This document shows positions 10,269 to 21,895 of a stretch of 64,000 bases of DNA, in pieces. Each line of letters begins with the position of its first letter. The stretch's first letter is position 1. The DNA lies in the NCBI GenBank assembly GCA_020698575.1, contig CM036257.1, forward strand, positions 23,327,520 to 23,391,519. The letters run 5' to 3'. The position numbers and the translations under genes are program-made. Below the pieces are notes generated by a model. It saw only the letters and a program-made list of their open reading frames with translations, was not told where the DNA came from and did not search any database. The DNA comes from Bostrychus sinensis (taxonomy: Eukaryota > Chordata > Actinopteri > Gobiiformes > Eleotridae).

Positions 10269-10690
10269 AAGCGGCCGTTTAGACGACAACACTGGCAGGA
10301 CAATGCAACAGTCATGCAGCCTGCGATGCACATTTACACGAAAACGCTGAAGTGTGAAGAAAACTAAAGTAAAATGTAGTACCCATATTTGTCCAGCAAA
10401 TGGCGCTGTGGGCCCCGCACAATACTCTACACCACACAGTGAGTGAACAGCAGAGGAAATATAGTTCACTTCCCTTGTACTTTAGGATCTTGTGGTTTTC
10501 TGGAGCCATTCATAAAGTCTTACTTATAGAGATATTTTGATGATGTTGGTTTCAAAGTTTCCACGAGAGCAGAGCGTCTCCGAGCGGCTCCCCACTGTGA
10601 GACCTTAGCACATCCAGCATTTTCAAAAGATTGCAGATTCGGAAAACAGAAATCCTCATGTAAACGAAAGACCAAATCGCAATCAGACCT
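10269..10690. repeat. Probable MITE of the 'GGCCGTTTACACG' type
   Basis: Left end 'agcggccgtttagacgacaacactgg' and the later 'catttacacgaaaacgct' and 'catgtaaacgaaagaccaaa' resemble a common fish MITE with 'gtttacacg' subterminal motifs. Exact termini and target duplication were not resolved. Confidence 0.4.
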
Positions 10691-11002
10691 TTGTGGATTC
10701 AGCATCTAAATCCTATTCAACTCATGGGAATGATGCAGGATGAGGAGACCTCCGAAAGAAAGGAAGCAGCCAAATGGGACTTTCTTTTATGATGTGATAA
10801 AATTTGTCGTCTCTAGTGAGTGTCCCTCCTCCGCATATTTTTTTAAAGTATGTGACCTCCTGCTGTTTATTGATATTGCCTATGAGCAAATGAATAAGTG
10901 TGTTGCAGCAAAGGGTCAGGAATGTGTGGCCAATTCCTGCAATTTAAAATATTTTTGTTAGATTTTTGGTAGCACATTTTCACCATGGAAGCCTTTCTGG
11001 GG
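10691..11002. other. Interval with no recognised feature
   Basis: The frame at 10740-10961 (73 codons) is ATT-rich and has no splice context. I see no gene. Confidence 0.3.
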
Positions 11003-11185
11003 AGTTGCCATGAGCATCCTCCTGGGAGGAGGCCCTGCAGTAGACCAAGGACACTCTAGAAGCACGATGTGTTCACCACCTAGGTATTCTTTTAGGTAGA
11101 ACAAGTGTCTAGGGAGAAGAAAGTATGGGTATCTCTGCTTGGACTGCTGGCTCTTTGACCTGTTCCCGGTAGAAAATGGTCTAGA
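11003..11185 (+). mobile_element. RTE-like LINE 3' remnant, forward strand
   Basis: 'gagcatcctcctgggaggaggccctgcagtagacc' and 'gagaagaaagtatgggtatctctgcttggactgctggc' are diverged versions of the C-terminal coding end of fish RTE (Rex3-like) LINEs, which read REVWASLLRLL in intact copies. A better preserved relative is at 36708-36945. Confidence 0.6.
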
Positions 11186-11360
11186 TATCTTTGAATGAAC
11201 ACACTGATGACAAGCTAAAGCCTTATTCAGAAAACCATTTGAGGTGATCTATCTTACAAGCCTCCAAACTTCCTTCTCTACCTGATAAATAAGCTCATAT
11301 ACCTGCATGAAGTACATAACAACTACTCTATACATCATCTATGGATATCCATCTCTCTTC

Positions 11361-11387
11361 AAAAATAAAAAATAAAAAATAAAAAAT
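11361..11387. repeat. (AAAAAAT)n simple repeat
   Basis: Four A-rich heptamer-like units. Confidence 0.9.
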
Positions 11388-11389
11388 CT

Positions 11390-11860
11390 ACCAGTCCCAT
11401 CCTTCTTTGCATTGCTGCATAAAACCCCTCTGTCCCTGATGGCTCAAACACACATTCAGCTTCTCTCGGGACCATCACACGCAGAAGAGTCCCTCCTCTG
11501 TATATTATTATTCAACACATTTCATCACAAAGATTGCACCTTTCTTCTATAACCGTCCTGTTCTCTAATAACAGTATCGGCGCATACATCAGCAATCACA
11601 ATGGTCAATCATAATATCCTGTCTTCCTCTGCCCATGGCTTTTGCACATCACATGATAGTAGGTGTTAGATATTCATCTGCAGTCGAGGGTCTTTCATTC
11701 CCGCGTGTCAGCCGAAAGGGAAAAACGGCACTCCTAAATTTGTAATGCTTAAGACGGATCTATCTAACCTTATACCAGTGAATATCTCCGCACTATACAA
11801 ATATCATTTCATATAGGAGCTATGGATACTCAAACCCTGCCTCATGTACTCAAGTTCTGG
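11390..11860. other. Unique block, possible conserved non-coding sequence
   Basis: No repeat recognised. Contains balanced-composition segments such as 'cagcaatcacaatggtcaatcataatatcc' and 'gcgtgtcagccgaaaggg'. Texture resembles regulatory sequence. Not verifiable without comparison. Confidence 0.25.
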
Positions 11861-12479
11861 TGCATATAGAGTAGAAATTAACCAAGGGACAATGAGCTAA
11901 CTCCAAGAATAAAAAAAGATATCTCACAACCCAAAATACATCAATATTATTTTCATTATTGATGTCAAATGTTATATTATTCTTACCCTATGGCTTTTAT
12001 TTGAGCGCACTCACTTTTTTGGGAAACTTTTTACTGAATTCTATTAAAATAAACAAAATTTTGAGATCAATAACAGGCCAATCAATATGTCACGGTGCAG
12101 CTCTTCAGGGGAGACTGTGTTTGACTTTAGGTGCCCCTGCTGCTAGCTTCAAAGATATTATTGTGAAATGTATTTTTAGAACCAGAATGTTCATATTGAA
12201 GACATTTCATTAGTCTTTGGTCCAATCCCCTATCCCCCTCTTTCCCCGTCTCCCTTGCCCTTTCCCTTCATTTCGTGGATTCACGAGAAGCAAAGGGGTG
12301 TTTCAATTCTTTTTTGTGTCAAGAGGAAGAGGCGAGGGCTGAGGGCTTCGCACCAATCCAAACGGGGCTCTTCTAGATGCAGAGTTTACCATGATACATC
12401 ATGTTTATTGGTAACATGGAGTTGAAAAAGACATATTTTCCGCCTTTATAAAAATACAACAGTGTTATTTTGTGTTTTG
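11861..12479. other. Interval with no recognised feature
   Basis: An 84-codon frame at 11959-12213 starts with ATG and encodes hydrophobic residues, but has no splice context or family resemblance. C-rich tract near 12230-12265. Confidence 0.3.
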
Positions 12480-12796
12480 CTCATCTTGTGCTCAATATAG
12501 TTTATAATGGAGGCTACATAAAACTTGCTTGTCATCACTACGAAGCAGTCAGCTCATGTATCTATCTGTTAGTGTCATGTTGCTAATAACTGTGCTAAAA
12601 CAAAAAATGATGGCCTGTCCATTCCACATTGTTACCAGCAGGGGGTGACAGACACCTGATCCAAGTGTTATCTGTCAAACTAACAGCTCCCAAAAAGAAG
12701 GTTCTCCATACACATCATTTAAGTTATAAAACGTAAAATACTAATGCAAGGATATCAAAACACCTGAAAAAAGCATAATATAGGACATTAAAGGGG
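12480..12796 (+). repeat. Repeat family A, forward copy
   Basis: Contains 'acgaagcagtcagctcatgtatctatctgttag', 'ccagcagggggtgacagacacctgatccaag' and 'gcataatataggacattaaagg', all matched at about 51.3-51.6 kb. The left part is more diverged. Confidence 0.6.
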
Positions 12797-12956
12797 AAGG
12801 GGTAGGAGTAAAAATGAGAAATTGGGCCTCATCCTGGTCATTAGCATGAGCAACTACAGTACAGTATATAGGCAGAAACTACAGTTAACTTGGGTCGTTG
12901 AACCCTTGCATGCTACACAAATTCCCACTTTTTTTAGTAATGTTATTTGTTTATAG

Positions 12957-13056
12957 CAGTGGTCCTCAACCTTTTTCGGCCCGCAATCTACTTTTAAAGT
13001 CATCAAGGCCAGGAGATCTACATTTATTTATTTATTTATTTATTTATTTATTTTTT
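12957..13056 (+). mobile_element. hAT element left end with (ATTT)n run
   Basis: CAGTGGTCCTCAACCTTTTT followed by 'cggcccgcaatctac' is a typical hAT left terminus. A (TTTA)n microsatellite of about eight units begins at 13019. No right terminus with matching duplication was found. Confidence 0.6.
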
Positions 13057-13331
13057 TTACCCATTATTTCTATTAGGCACAGTGTGGTGGGCATTAATAC
13101 GAGTTATTATTATTGCAGTGGTTAAACATGAAAATAAAAACTGAAATATCCTCTTTATTAAAGTCACATTTTATAAAACTAAAAATTATAAATGTTCATT
13201 ATCAACTAAGGGCAGGAATAACTGAATCTGATAAATGTAGCATATACAATTTTGTCACTGATACTTACAACACTCCACCATTTCATAAAACTGATTATTA
13301 TGGATTATAATAGGCCAACTTTATTTATATG

Positions 13332-13430
13332 GAGGTTGCAGTAGCTCAGTTGGTAGAGACGCTTGCCCACTACCCCACAGGTCGGCGGTTCAAGTAATGC
13401 ATTATTATTATTATTATTATTATTATTAGA
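13332..13430 (+). repeat. tRNA-derived SINE head followed by (ATT)n
   Basis: 'gtagctcagttggtagagac' matches a tRNA A-box and 'ggcggttcaag' a B-box, the split polymerase III promoter of tRNA-derived SINEs (family D here). After the B-box the sequence breaks directly into an (ATT)n array (13401-13429). There is no acceptor stem, so it is not a tRNA gene. Confidence 0.7.
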
Positions 13431-14489
13431 CCAGAATTAAATAGTAAATTGCAGTATCAATGCAGTTCATCGTGAAAGTTCAGCATTAGTTTAGAACCAT
13501 GGGTGATTGACAGGAGCTCCATGATAACGCTCAGGGGAGGAGCTTCTGAGACTTCCACAAAGTCAGTTTTCTTCACGGCTCACAACAACAAACTACTTTG
13601 TGAGAGACAAAAACAATCAGGTAGAACACATCAGGCACTGACTCCTTCCTCACCTGTCTCCTCCCTTTCTCCTCCCTGACACCGCTGCTTCTCCTCCTCT
13701 GTGTGCGTGCGTGTGCGTCAGCTCCGCCCTGTCCATTGTCCCGGGTGTACCACGCCTAATGCCCATAGTTGCTGGGATAGCTCCAGACACCAATGACTCC
13801 TAACTACAATAAGCCTAAAAAGATAATAATAGTATTGAACTTTCTATGCCCTCATATCATTTGAACAGTTGGCTTTTTGATTTTGGCTTCAAAGAAAATA
13901 AGAGCAACCAGCACATGCCCACAGTACATTGGTGCTCTGCAAGTGGAAAAAAAAAAAAGAGAACAATCAAAGAACCAATTCACCATCAGCAACAATTTCT
14001 ACAGAAAGTCTCCAGATGGACTGACTATACCAGGGACCAAGCCACGAGTCATTTAGTTGTGGGAGGTTGATTTTGGAGACTGTAAAAAATAAAAAAATGC
14101 TTTAGTATGGTACAAATGGTGCACAGAAGAGAACAAAAATCACAGTGACAGATTTAGTTCTGAAGGGAAAACTTGCCAACATAGATGAAAGAATTGGTAG
14201 ATAATGGATACAACATTTGTCAGTGTTCGGTTCAATCCAGTACAAATAACAGTGGTTAAACTAATGACAGACTAACTTTTTCTGTGTTTACTTATTTATT
14301 TTTGTGTCATTATTAAAGCAGACTTCCTTATGACTCCAAACGCTGGGTCAGGACCAAAAGATGATTCTCTCAAAATGTCACTAGGGTTGTCAAAAATTAG
14401 GAAGAAATGTTTATTGTAAACTAAATGCATTTAATGAAAAGTGCTGAAAAGCCATGAATTGTCAAGTGGACACAAAAATGGAAGAAATT
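13431..14489. other. Interval with one short retroelement tail
   Basis: 'catagttgctgggatagctccagacacc...' at 13765-13800 looks like the degraded tail shared with 32084-32140 (consensus 'agctgggataggctccagcccccc'). The remainder shows no gene or recognised repeat. Confidence 0.35.
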
Positions 14490-14645
14490 ACCAAAACAGA
14501 CTCTATATGCATGTCTTTGGACGTTTGGAGGAAGCCAGAGAGAACACAGGAAGGATTCTGCAGACTCCACACAGAAATATTGTAGTTGGCCAGAGGACCC
14601 ACAATGTTTTTGCAGAGAGGTAAGAGCGCCAACTACTCTGCCAAT
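14490..14645 (-). repeat. SINE family E, reverse copy
   Basis: On the minus strand a tRNA-like head ('ggcagagtagttggcgctcttac') leads into 'gtgtggagtctgcagaatcc' and 'ccaaagacatgcat'. The same order is seen at 24716-24947, 30411-30590 (forward), 44580-44765 and 49095-49230. Confidence 0.65.
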
Positions 14646-16209
14646 AAACACCAGGATTCTTTTAATCTTTAAATATCACACCACTGTTTGCCATCTTTGT
14701 TTAGAGGTTGTGTATATGCACCATTGTGTATTACATTTTCTAATTTTATGGTTTGTATTTAGCCCAAGAACATGTTTAGTTATTGAATACTTGAGGCCAG
14801 AAACAACCTCTAAACCTAGTATAATTTAATTATCCAAGCATAACCAGGACATTTGGTTTTTCACATCATTACTTTCCGGTGAAGTAAACAAACAAAAAGT
14901 AACTGCCTTGGGAATCAAATTTAATTCAGTTGCTGTGTAGTAAAGAAATGTATGTGCCATTCAGTTACCCAGCATGCCTTCTGGTGATGCAAGAAGAAAA
15001 ACACAGACCAAAACCATTCAGTTGCACAAAAAATTCAACTTTGGCAAAGCTAGCAGATGTAACGGGGCAGACTACACAAGGCATAGGTCAGGGACTAAGA
15101 GCCAAAAAACTTACTGTGGCACAGCAAAGAGCCACATCAAGCACCGAGCACAACCAATACTGACACACAATTAAAACCTAAAAAGTATCCATGACTTCTC
15201 TGCTTTGTGACATTTCACTCTCCTCACGCTATACAACAAGAGTTTTAATGAAACTGACTTCATTTCAAGAAAAAATAAATGAAAATACACAAATGTAAAC
15301 ACATAACATCAGTTTTTTTTTTTAACTTCTAAACATTTGGGTGCGTAAAGCAGAATAATAATAATTTTCATCTGTGAGTTTATTTTAAAGTGTCTCTAAA
15401 AGCAATATATTTTTTTCTTTTTTTAGATAACAAAAAAACATAAAACTAATTACTTTACAAAAATACAATTTTTATTCACTTAAATAATATGTAGCCTGTA
15501 AGCACATGATTTCTAGCTGTAGCTGTTTTTATGTAGCTCCTATAAAAACAGCTACATTTAACAAATGAGAAGCCTAATGCACACATTTGAAATACTGAAT
15601 GAAAACCTGCCCTGGGGCCCCACATTACCACGTTATGCCACTGTAGGCTCACCTGTTACTGATAGACACAGCAGCGTCCCAAGAGCATCCCTCTCTCCCT
15701 TCTCATCTTCTTCCCTACTAAGAAGTAAATATGTAAGTATATGTATCGTTTTTGAGAAAATATTACAGAAACGATCTGAGGAAGTTGGGCGGGTTTCTCC
15801 GACATCACCGTTAATTAGATGCATGTCTTTTATTAAAATCTCTTAAACAGTTTTAAAGCTTTAACAAATGATATCTCCCTGATTAATGCACATAGATTCA
15901 TGAAACACAGACTGTCAGAAAGCTTAAAATCTTTTCTTGCATAAGGTCACTCTATAGTTCTATGTTTTTAGTTCTGTAAATACACCTGCACAAAGACATT
16001 ATCATTCAATTACACATAGTTCAATCATCTCCAGCTCAGTCGCTGCCTCATCCGTGACAAGTGAGACTTTTAAGCAGTCCATTTGTGCACTAAATGCGTC
16101 AACTAGGAATGTGATCTGTGGACTTTTTTTTTTTCTGTGAGTCCTCAAACCGGGCCATAAAACTCACCTGAAGTTGTGCGAAGAAATGTTACGTACTGGG
16201 CTTTATCCA
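14646..16209. other. Interval with no recognised feature
   Basis: Frames at 14930-15174 and 15565-15846 are short and have no exon context. Homopolymer-rich DNA at 15310-15480. I see no gene or confident repeat. Confidence 0.35.
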
Positions 16210-16319
16210 TTTCTATTAGAGAGTACAAAAAACAAACAAATCAGATGTGCGCTAAAGAGCCGCACTCCCATTGGCCAAGAGTCACATGCGGCTCGTGAGT
16301 CTCGTGTTCTCCACCCCTG
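16210..16319 (-). mobile_element. hAT element right end
   Basis: Reverse-complemented, the end reads CAGGGGTGGAGAACACGAG and continues with 'gagccgcatgtgactcttggcc', a hAT terminus with a 'gagccgc' subterminal motif. The opposite end was not identified. Confidence 0.6.
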
Positions 16320-17520
16320 GCATAGGATAAACAACTTCACCTCTTTGTCATTAGTCACAAGGACCTCCTCTGAAAATGATCCCTAGCTTCCATTCCTTTA
16401 CCCTCCTCTGTGTGATAGAGTCTTCTGTTTCTATATTTTCAAAGTTTTCCACAGTCCGGGACTCTCTCTTTAGTTCCCGTACTTCCCTCAGGCGCTTCAT
16501 TGCTCACAAAAGTACTTTGTGACTGTGGCACTGTCTTCAAAGAGAAAAACACAGAGCTGGGAGATGCATTTTTTAACTGTGAACCAACATAAAGAGAACA
16601 GTGAAGTGTCTGCTCCACCTAACCCTAGATGCCCTCTTCTTTATAGGAAGGAGTTTCAGAGTCAAATTACTGTGACACTGTGTCTTAATCTTGAGATTCA
16701 CAAGAAACACATCTTTTAAAGAAGTACAACATTGTGCAAGGGTCTTTTAAAGGTTTTTAAGAAAAAAGAAAAGCTACAAATAAAGAAATGTGTATCAATT
16801 TAGAAAAAAGACATAAATTTGAAAAAATAGAAGAAAAATCAAAACTAGACTAAACTAAAGCTCTACAACACCAAAATTCACCAATTTGTCTTTTGGCCCA
16901 TCGCTGACTTTTCCTGAACATGTCACAACAAAATTAAAAGGTTCTGTATTTATGAAATCACTCTTTAGTTATCAGCATATTTTCACACCTCACATAAACT
17001 TTTGCACAGCACTGCATGTGTAATCTGTTTTGTGTTATGAGTTCTTGCAAAAACCTGCGTGTGTGGGTTGAAGCCAGAGACATTTGCAATAGCTTAAATT
17101 TAATTAGGCTGTTTGTATGAATATATTGCTTCATATCTTTCAACATTATTGGCCACACTGGCCAACACATTAATAACCAAAACATATTTGTGTATAAATA
17201 ATTGCAGAGGAGCACATTTGGCCTAAGGGTGGACAGGCTCCAACAGAAACAGCTGCAGTCGGAGTCTAGTGGGAGCAGTAAAATCAGGTCACATGACCCT
17301 CTGTCCTCTGTGGCCACACTCCCTTTGTACGGCCGCGTCCCTCTGAGCTATACGGCTGTGCTCCATTGGTCCAGTCTGGGCCGGCCGTGGGGTGTCTGCC
17401 TCCTGCTGCAGAACACAGTAAATCCTGCACAGCCCTGATGGATATTGATTAGGTATTCAGATCCAGAGGAACACTGCGCTGGCCTTGACTCTCATCAGCC
17501 TCGTCTGCCTATCCACAGTC
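16320..17520. other. Interval with no recognised gene; GC-richer block at 17210-17510
   Basis: The 119-codon minus-strand frame at 16958-17317 has no recognisable domain. A GC-richer segment near 17280-17410 ('gtacggccgcgtccctctgagc', 'ctgggccggccgtgggg') is repeat-free and could be regulatory. There is no exon evidence. Confidence 0.3.
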
Positions 17521-17640
17521 AGAGGTGGACCAAGTATCTTAAATCTGTACTTAAGTAAAAGCACTGTTACTTCAACATAATATTACTCAGGTAAAAATAC
17601 TCATCAAAACTGTTGTAAAAAACTGAGTAAAAGTGAAAGA
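17521..17640 (+). repeat. MITE of the 'AAGTACTTTTACTC' family, left end
   Basis: CAGAGGTGGACCAAGTATC followed by 'gtacttaagtaaaagcactgttacttc' and 'tattactcaggtaaaaatactc' is a diverged left end of the MITE family represented at 19597-20131, 52502-52894 and 62786-62900. Confidence 0.55.
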
Positions 17641-17689
17641 GTATTAATTGTGAAATTTACTAAAGAAGGAAGTGCCTATTATTGCTACT

Positions 17690-17935
17690 AAAATTATTGA
17701 TAGTCCTATTACTGCTGCAATTACCAATACTGCTACCATTACTACCACTTTTACATATCCTACTGCTATTTCTTCTACTACTTCTACAACTCCTTTTTCT
17801 ATTACTACTACTCCTACCACCGCTGCTGCTACCATTACTATTATCAACACTATCATAACTACTACTCTTACTACTACTGCCACTGCTATTTGCCATTAAT
17901 ACAGTACTACTACTAATATCACCACTACTATAACT
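17690..17935. repeat. Degenerate TAC/CTA trinucleotide array
   Basis: About 245 bases of imperfect TAC, ACT, ATT and CTG-type triplets. It lies directly after a MITE left end, as do the other triplet arrays in this window. The frames running through it encode only threonine/isoleucine or serine/valine runs and are not genes. Confidence 0.85.
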
Positions 17936-18330
17936 CCATCAAGGCAGAGGTTATGTTTTCAGAGGTGTTGGGTTGTTTGTCTGTTTGTTTGTTTGTTGGC
18001 ACAATAACTCAAAAGGTTATGGACAGATTTTGATGAAATTTTCAGGAAATGTCAGAAATGGAATAAGGAACAAGTGATTACATTTTGGAGGTGATCTAGA
18101 TCAGCATCTAGAGCCAGGGATTTTTTTAAAGGATTCTTTACTATATGAGAGATGGGGCTAATTTTGCCATTAGAGCTTCTAACTCAACAAATACTGCCCA
18201 GTATCATTGGGAAATAATTACAAGATGACATCATGGTAGATGTTATAATCTGGCATAGTTTGACCTGGATCATGTTGATATTCTGGTTCTGGTGATGCAG
18301 AAGGTTCTAAATATAGGGGGTACATATGAA
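17936..18330 (+). repeat. Dispersed repeat with 'gattttgatgaaattttcaggaaatg'
   Basis: This motif, with 'acaagtgattacattttggaggtgatc' downstream, is familiar from many fish genomes as an interspersed repeat of uncertain class. A fragment of the same kind is at 1980-2145. Confidence 0.5.
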
Positions 18331-18613
18331 ATTGGATATTGCACAGCAACAAATGTAGCTACACACTGCAAATAACGCCAAATGAAAGGTGAGGTTTTTC
18401 TCTTTCAGTATTAAGTTCACAGATTTGATGTATCTTTAATACTTATTATTGAGCTAGAGCTGGACCTTTAAGAGTTGTTCTCAGGTGAGTGACCTATGGC
18501 TTGGCAGCGGTCTGCGCTCTATGAGTGCTTCTAGTTATTAATACTTTCCACTTTGCAACACAGTCAAAAAATACTTCAAAAAATATTGTATGTACTTAAA
18601 TATGTAGGCTACG
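18331..18613. other. Interval with no recognised gene
   Basis: A short 'attaagttcaca' segment also occurs near 45070 beside repeat B, so part may be diverged repeat B. Confidence 0.3.
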
Positions 18614-18935
18614 TAAAGGTGCTGGAAGCAGCATGTGCTCTACTGGTTTGAAAATGGTACTGCAGTCTAAATCAAAAGAATGGTCTGTGGGTTGCCAGTC
18701 TTTTCTGATTGGACGATTGGCAATGCAGGGTTTTAGAACCAAAACAAAAAACGTAAACATAAACAACTTGGGTATTAAGTTCAATATTTTTTAAATTGTG
18801 TATAGATTAGCTGTGCCATTGTTATCAGTAAAACTATTATTTAATTTAAACATGCTGACCTCATATCATGGGACACATGGGTAATTTATATGAAATATAA
18901 AAAAATATATACTGCTTATTGCACCTTTAAATAGT
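18614..18935 (+). repeat. Repeat family B, forward copy
   Basis: Shares 'gcagcatgtgctc...ctggtttgaaaa...gtactgcagtctaaatcaaaa' and 'tctgattgga...gcaatgcag...ttttagaaccaaaacaaa' with the reverse copy at 45150-45345. It begins 'taaaggtgc' and ends 'gcacctttaa', consistent with a short inverted terminus (TAAAGGTGC) of a DNA element. Confidence 0.65.
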
Positions 18936-19588
18936 TTAGTGGAGTAAAAATATAGTTACTTTCCACTTCCCTTCCCAGTCTCACTCTGAGCTCTCTCATA
19001 TATGACAGCACACAGTATTCTCTGCAGGGCACAGCTCCACACTCTGCTCCCAGCTCTTCCTCGGCTCGACAAACATCTCGCCCTCGCGTCTGTTTACTCT
19101 CCTCCTCTTCCTCCCACCAACACTATGACTCTCTCATCTTTGTCATTTCGCCTTTGTCAGTCATCCTCATCTCATTCAGGTCCCCTTCTCCTGCCTGTCA
19201 CTCCGGGACGGTCTCTAGGGGGCGGAACAACCACTGTGGCTGTAATTACCGCCCGCTGAGAGAACCAGGAAGTGCGCTGGAGTGCCGTGTCATCCCTGAT
19301 CATGCTAATATATGCAGATGAACTGGCATGTATGGATACAGTGTGTACCCCTGGTGGACGAGCTAAACTTAGCTGACCAGGCATTCACCTTAAACAGTTT
19401 CAAAATGCTGAGTTAGCGACTGTGAATCAAACTGTGTTAAGTCTCACAGGAGTCCAGCGCTAGTAAAATACAAGCTCACATTAGCATACACATATTATCT
19501 GTGCCTTACTTTCTACTTTCATCCAAATCTATCTAATCTAAGTATTTATGGTACAAATTCCTGATATTTTTACAGAATTTGGTTCATT
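18936..19588. other. Interval with no recognised feature
   Basis: GC-richer, C/T-rich segment at 19000-19260 with overlapping frames on both strands. The pattern suggests unique regulatory or neutral DNA rather than an exon. Confidence 0.3.
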
Positions 19589-19596
19589 TTTAAATC

Positions 19597-20131
19597 CAGT
19601 GGTGAAATGTAACAAAGTAAAAGTACTTGATTGCTTTACTTAAGTACAATTTTCATTTATCTGTTCTTTACTTGAGTACATTTTAAAAGGGATACTTTTA
19701 CTTTGACTTCATTACATTTTAGAGCAAGGATCTCTACTACATTTATGAGATGGTTTGAAGTACAAAGTATTTTGAGTTTTGGTTTAAAATCATATGTTTT
19801 TGCTTTACCCTCTTTGTAGACACACAATACTTAAATATAACAGATGCAGTAAAGTAGTAGTCCTTTAGAAACATCAGAATAATAAAGACAGAAGAGCTCA
19901 GCGACAGATTCAGTCTCTTCTACTGCACCAGTTTAATTTCATCTGCAATCAGCCAAATCTTTCACATTTAACACATTCATGAGCTGTGGAGTCTGTGTGA
20001 AATACCTTTACTTCTTTACATGCAGGTACATTTAAAAGTGAGTTCTTTTATACTTTTACTTAAATAGAAATTTCAATGTAACACTTTTACTTTTACTTAA
20101 GTAAAGAAATTGAGTACTTCCTTCACCACTG
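19597..20131. mobile_element. Complete hAT-like MITE, 535 bp
   Basis: Left terminus CAGTGGTGAAATGTAAC and right terminus, reverse-complemented, CAGTGGTGAAGGAAGTAC. Flanks are 'tttaaatc' (19589-19596) and 'tttaaatt' (20132-20139), matching in 7 of 8 positions. The interior is rich in 'aagtacttttactt' motifs. There is no coding frame. It is a member of a MITE family very abundant in teleosts. Confidence 0.85.
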
Positions 20132-20161
20132 TTTAAATTGTGCCATTTCATTATCAACATT

Positions 20162-20262
20162 TGGGACGACGATATCTCAGTTGGCAGAGACGTTCGTACA
20201 CTAACCCAAAGGTTGGCGGTCCAATTCCCGCCAAGCAGCTGGGATAGTCTGTGGATCCAAGA
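20162..20262 (+). repeat. tRNA-derived SINE head (family D)
   Basis: 'gatatctcagttggcagagacgttcg' (A-box) and 'aaaggttggcggtccaattccc' (B-box) match the head at 13332 and, reversed, at 38395. The tail is degraded after 'agctgggatag'. Confidence 0.7.
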
Positions 20263-20743
20263 AGTTTATAACAGAATAAGGTTGTTCTGTCACTTTGCTC
20301 CAAGGTCTGGTGTAAACATCACAGTGGATTACCCTCTCTCATCCAGGCTAAATGAATCACAACAGGTCAAAAAGAGAACTGAGAAACCCTCCTGGATGAG
20401 GTGAAACATCTTCAACTTTAAAAAACAAGTCTAAATTACTTATTTTTAAACCTTTTGTTGTGATCACAGTGGATTGTATTGTTGTATTGTATTGTTTTTT
20501 TAAGCCGGGCTGGTGATCTGTCCTTCTGGAAAATGCTGATAGCACCAACTAAATATAAAGCTGTAGATACTGCGAAAGGATTAGATAGGATTTTTGGGGT
20601 CTATTGTTGGAGTATATTATTTGAGGAATTTCATTAATTTGCAAACAATATTTTTTTGCAAAATCCAGGACATGCATAAAAGCATTTCTCAGCCAAAAAT
20701 ACCTATAATCTACTTAATCTAATTTGGCCTGATTGGGTTATTT
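20263..20743. other. Interval with no recognised feature
   Basis: Includes a short TTGTA repeat near 20475-20492. No gene seen. Confidence 0.3.
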
Positions 20744-20865
20744 TTAAAGGGGCCAAACCATATTATGCAAAATCGACTTTTCTGAGCTTTCTACCATGTT
20801 ATGATGTTGTTCCCTCATCAAAAACGTACCTGGAGTCATGTTTTATAGTCCTGAATTATAATAAT
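20744..20865 (+). repeat. Repeat family A, left-end fragment
   Basis: 'ttaaaggggccaaaccatattatgcaaaatcgac' and 'ctcatcaaaaacgtacctggagtcatg' match the left ends of family A copies. It stops abruptly next to the TAG array. Confidence 0.65.
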
Positions 20866-21895
20866 CTGCAGTAGTAAAAGTAGCAGATATTGAGTAGGTC
20901 CCTAAATGAGAAAAAATATTTTTATTTTAACTTGAATAGCAAACTAAAGCAGAGGCAGAAGTCGTAGTGGTAGCAGTAGCAGCAGTAACAGAAGTTGTAT
21001 AATAGTATTATTAGCATTGTTAGTACCAGTGGTAGCAGTAGATGTAGTAGTAGTAGTCATAGGGATAGTAACAGTAGTAGTAGTAGTAGTTGTTGTAGTG
21101 ATAGTAACAGTAGTAGTAGTAGTAGTAGTAGTTGTAGTGATAGTAACAGTAGTACTGTAGTAATAGTTGTTGTAGTGATAGTAACAGTAGTAGTAGTTGT
21201 TGTTGTAGTGATAGTAACAGTAGTAGTAGTTGTTGTTGTAGTGATAGTAACAGTAGTACTATAGTAATAGTTGTTGTAGTGATAGTAACAGTAGTAGTAG
21301 TAGTAGTAGTTGTAGTGATAGTAACAGTAGTACTGTAGTAATAGTTGTTGTAGTGATAGTAACAGTAGTAGTTGTTGTTGTTGTAGTGATAGTAACAGTA
21401 GTACTATAGTAATAGTTGTTGTAGTGATAGTAACAGTAGTAGTAGTAGTAGTTGTAGTGATAGTAACAGTAGTACTGTAGTAATAGTTGTTGTAGTGATA
21501 GTAACAGTAGTAGTAGTAGTAGTTGTAGTGATAGTAACAGTAGTACTGTAGTAATAGTTGTTGTAGTGATAGTAACAGTAGTACTATAGTAATAGTTGTT
21601 GTAGTGATAGTAACAGTTGTACTGTAGTAATAATTGTTGTAGTGATAGTAACAGTAGTAGTTGTTGTAGTAACAGTGTAGTATAGTAACAGTGGTAGAGG
21701 TAATAGTAATAGTTAAAGTATTTGTAATAGTAGCAGCAACTGTAGTAGTTGTAATAGCAATAGCAGTAGCTGCAGTAGTGTAGCTAGTAGTAGTACGCAG
21801 TACAGCCATATTAGTGGTATGAGAAATAGTAGTAATAATAGTAGTAGTAACTGTATTAGCAGCAGTAGTAATATCTGTAGTACATTTTGCTCAAT
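20866..21895. repeat. Long TAG/GTT trinucleotide array with higher-order repeats
   Basis: Nearly 1 kb of GTA/TAG triplets with interspersed 'gtagtgatagtaacag' blocks. The landmark 'gtact[gt/at]agtaatag' recurs at 21257, 21330, 21401, 21472 and 21543, giving 71-73 base spacing, then at 21581 and 21619 with 38-base spacing. Bases 20900-20990 share 'cctaaatgagaaaaa...agcaaact...gtagtggtagcagtag' with 22645-22735. The 250-residue threonine/tyrosine/leucine frame across it is a simple-repeat artefact. Confidence 0.92.

Noticed and set aside
13332..13397. tRNA gene
   Set aside because: A- and B-box-like segments are present, but there is no acceptor-stem pairing and the sequence runs into (ATT)n. 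It is a SINE head. The same applies to 20162, 33214-33296 and 38390.
16958..17317. 119-codon minus-strand frame
   Set aside because: No recognisable domain, no splice signals and overlapping a plus-strand frame. Length is within chance expectation for AT-rich DNA.
17644..17899. Overlapping 75-79 codon frames on both strands
   Set aside because: They arise from the degenerate TAC triplet array.
21057..21809. 250-codon open frame rich in threonine, tyrosine and leucine
   Set aside because: It is a translation of the TAG/GTT triplet array. Simple repeats lack stops in some frames, and this one has no protein-like composition.
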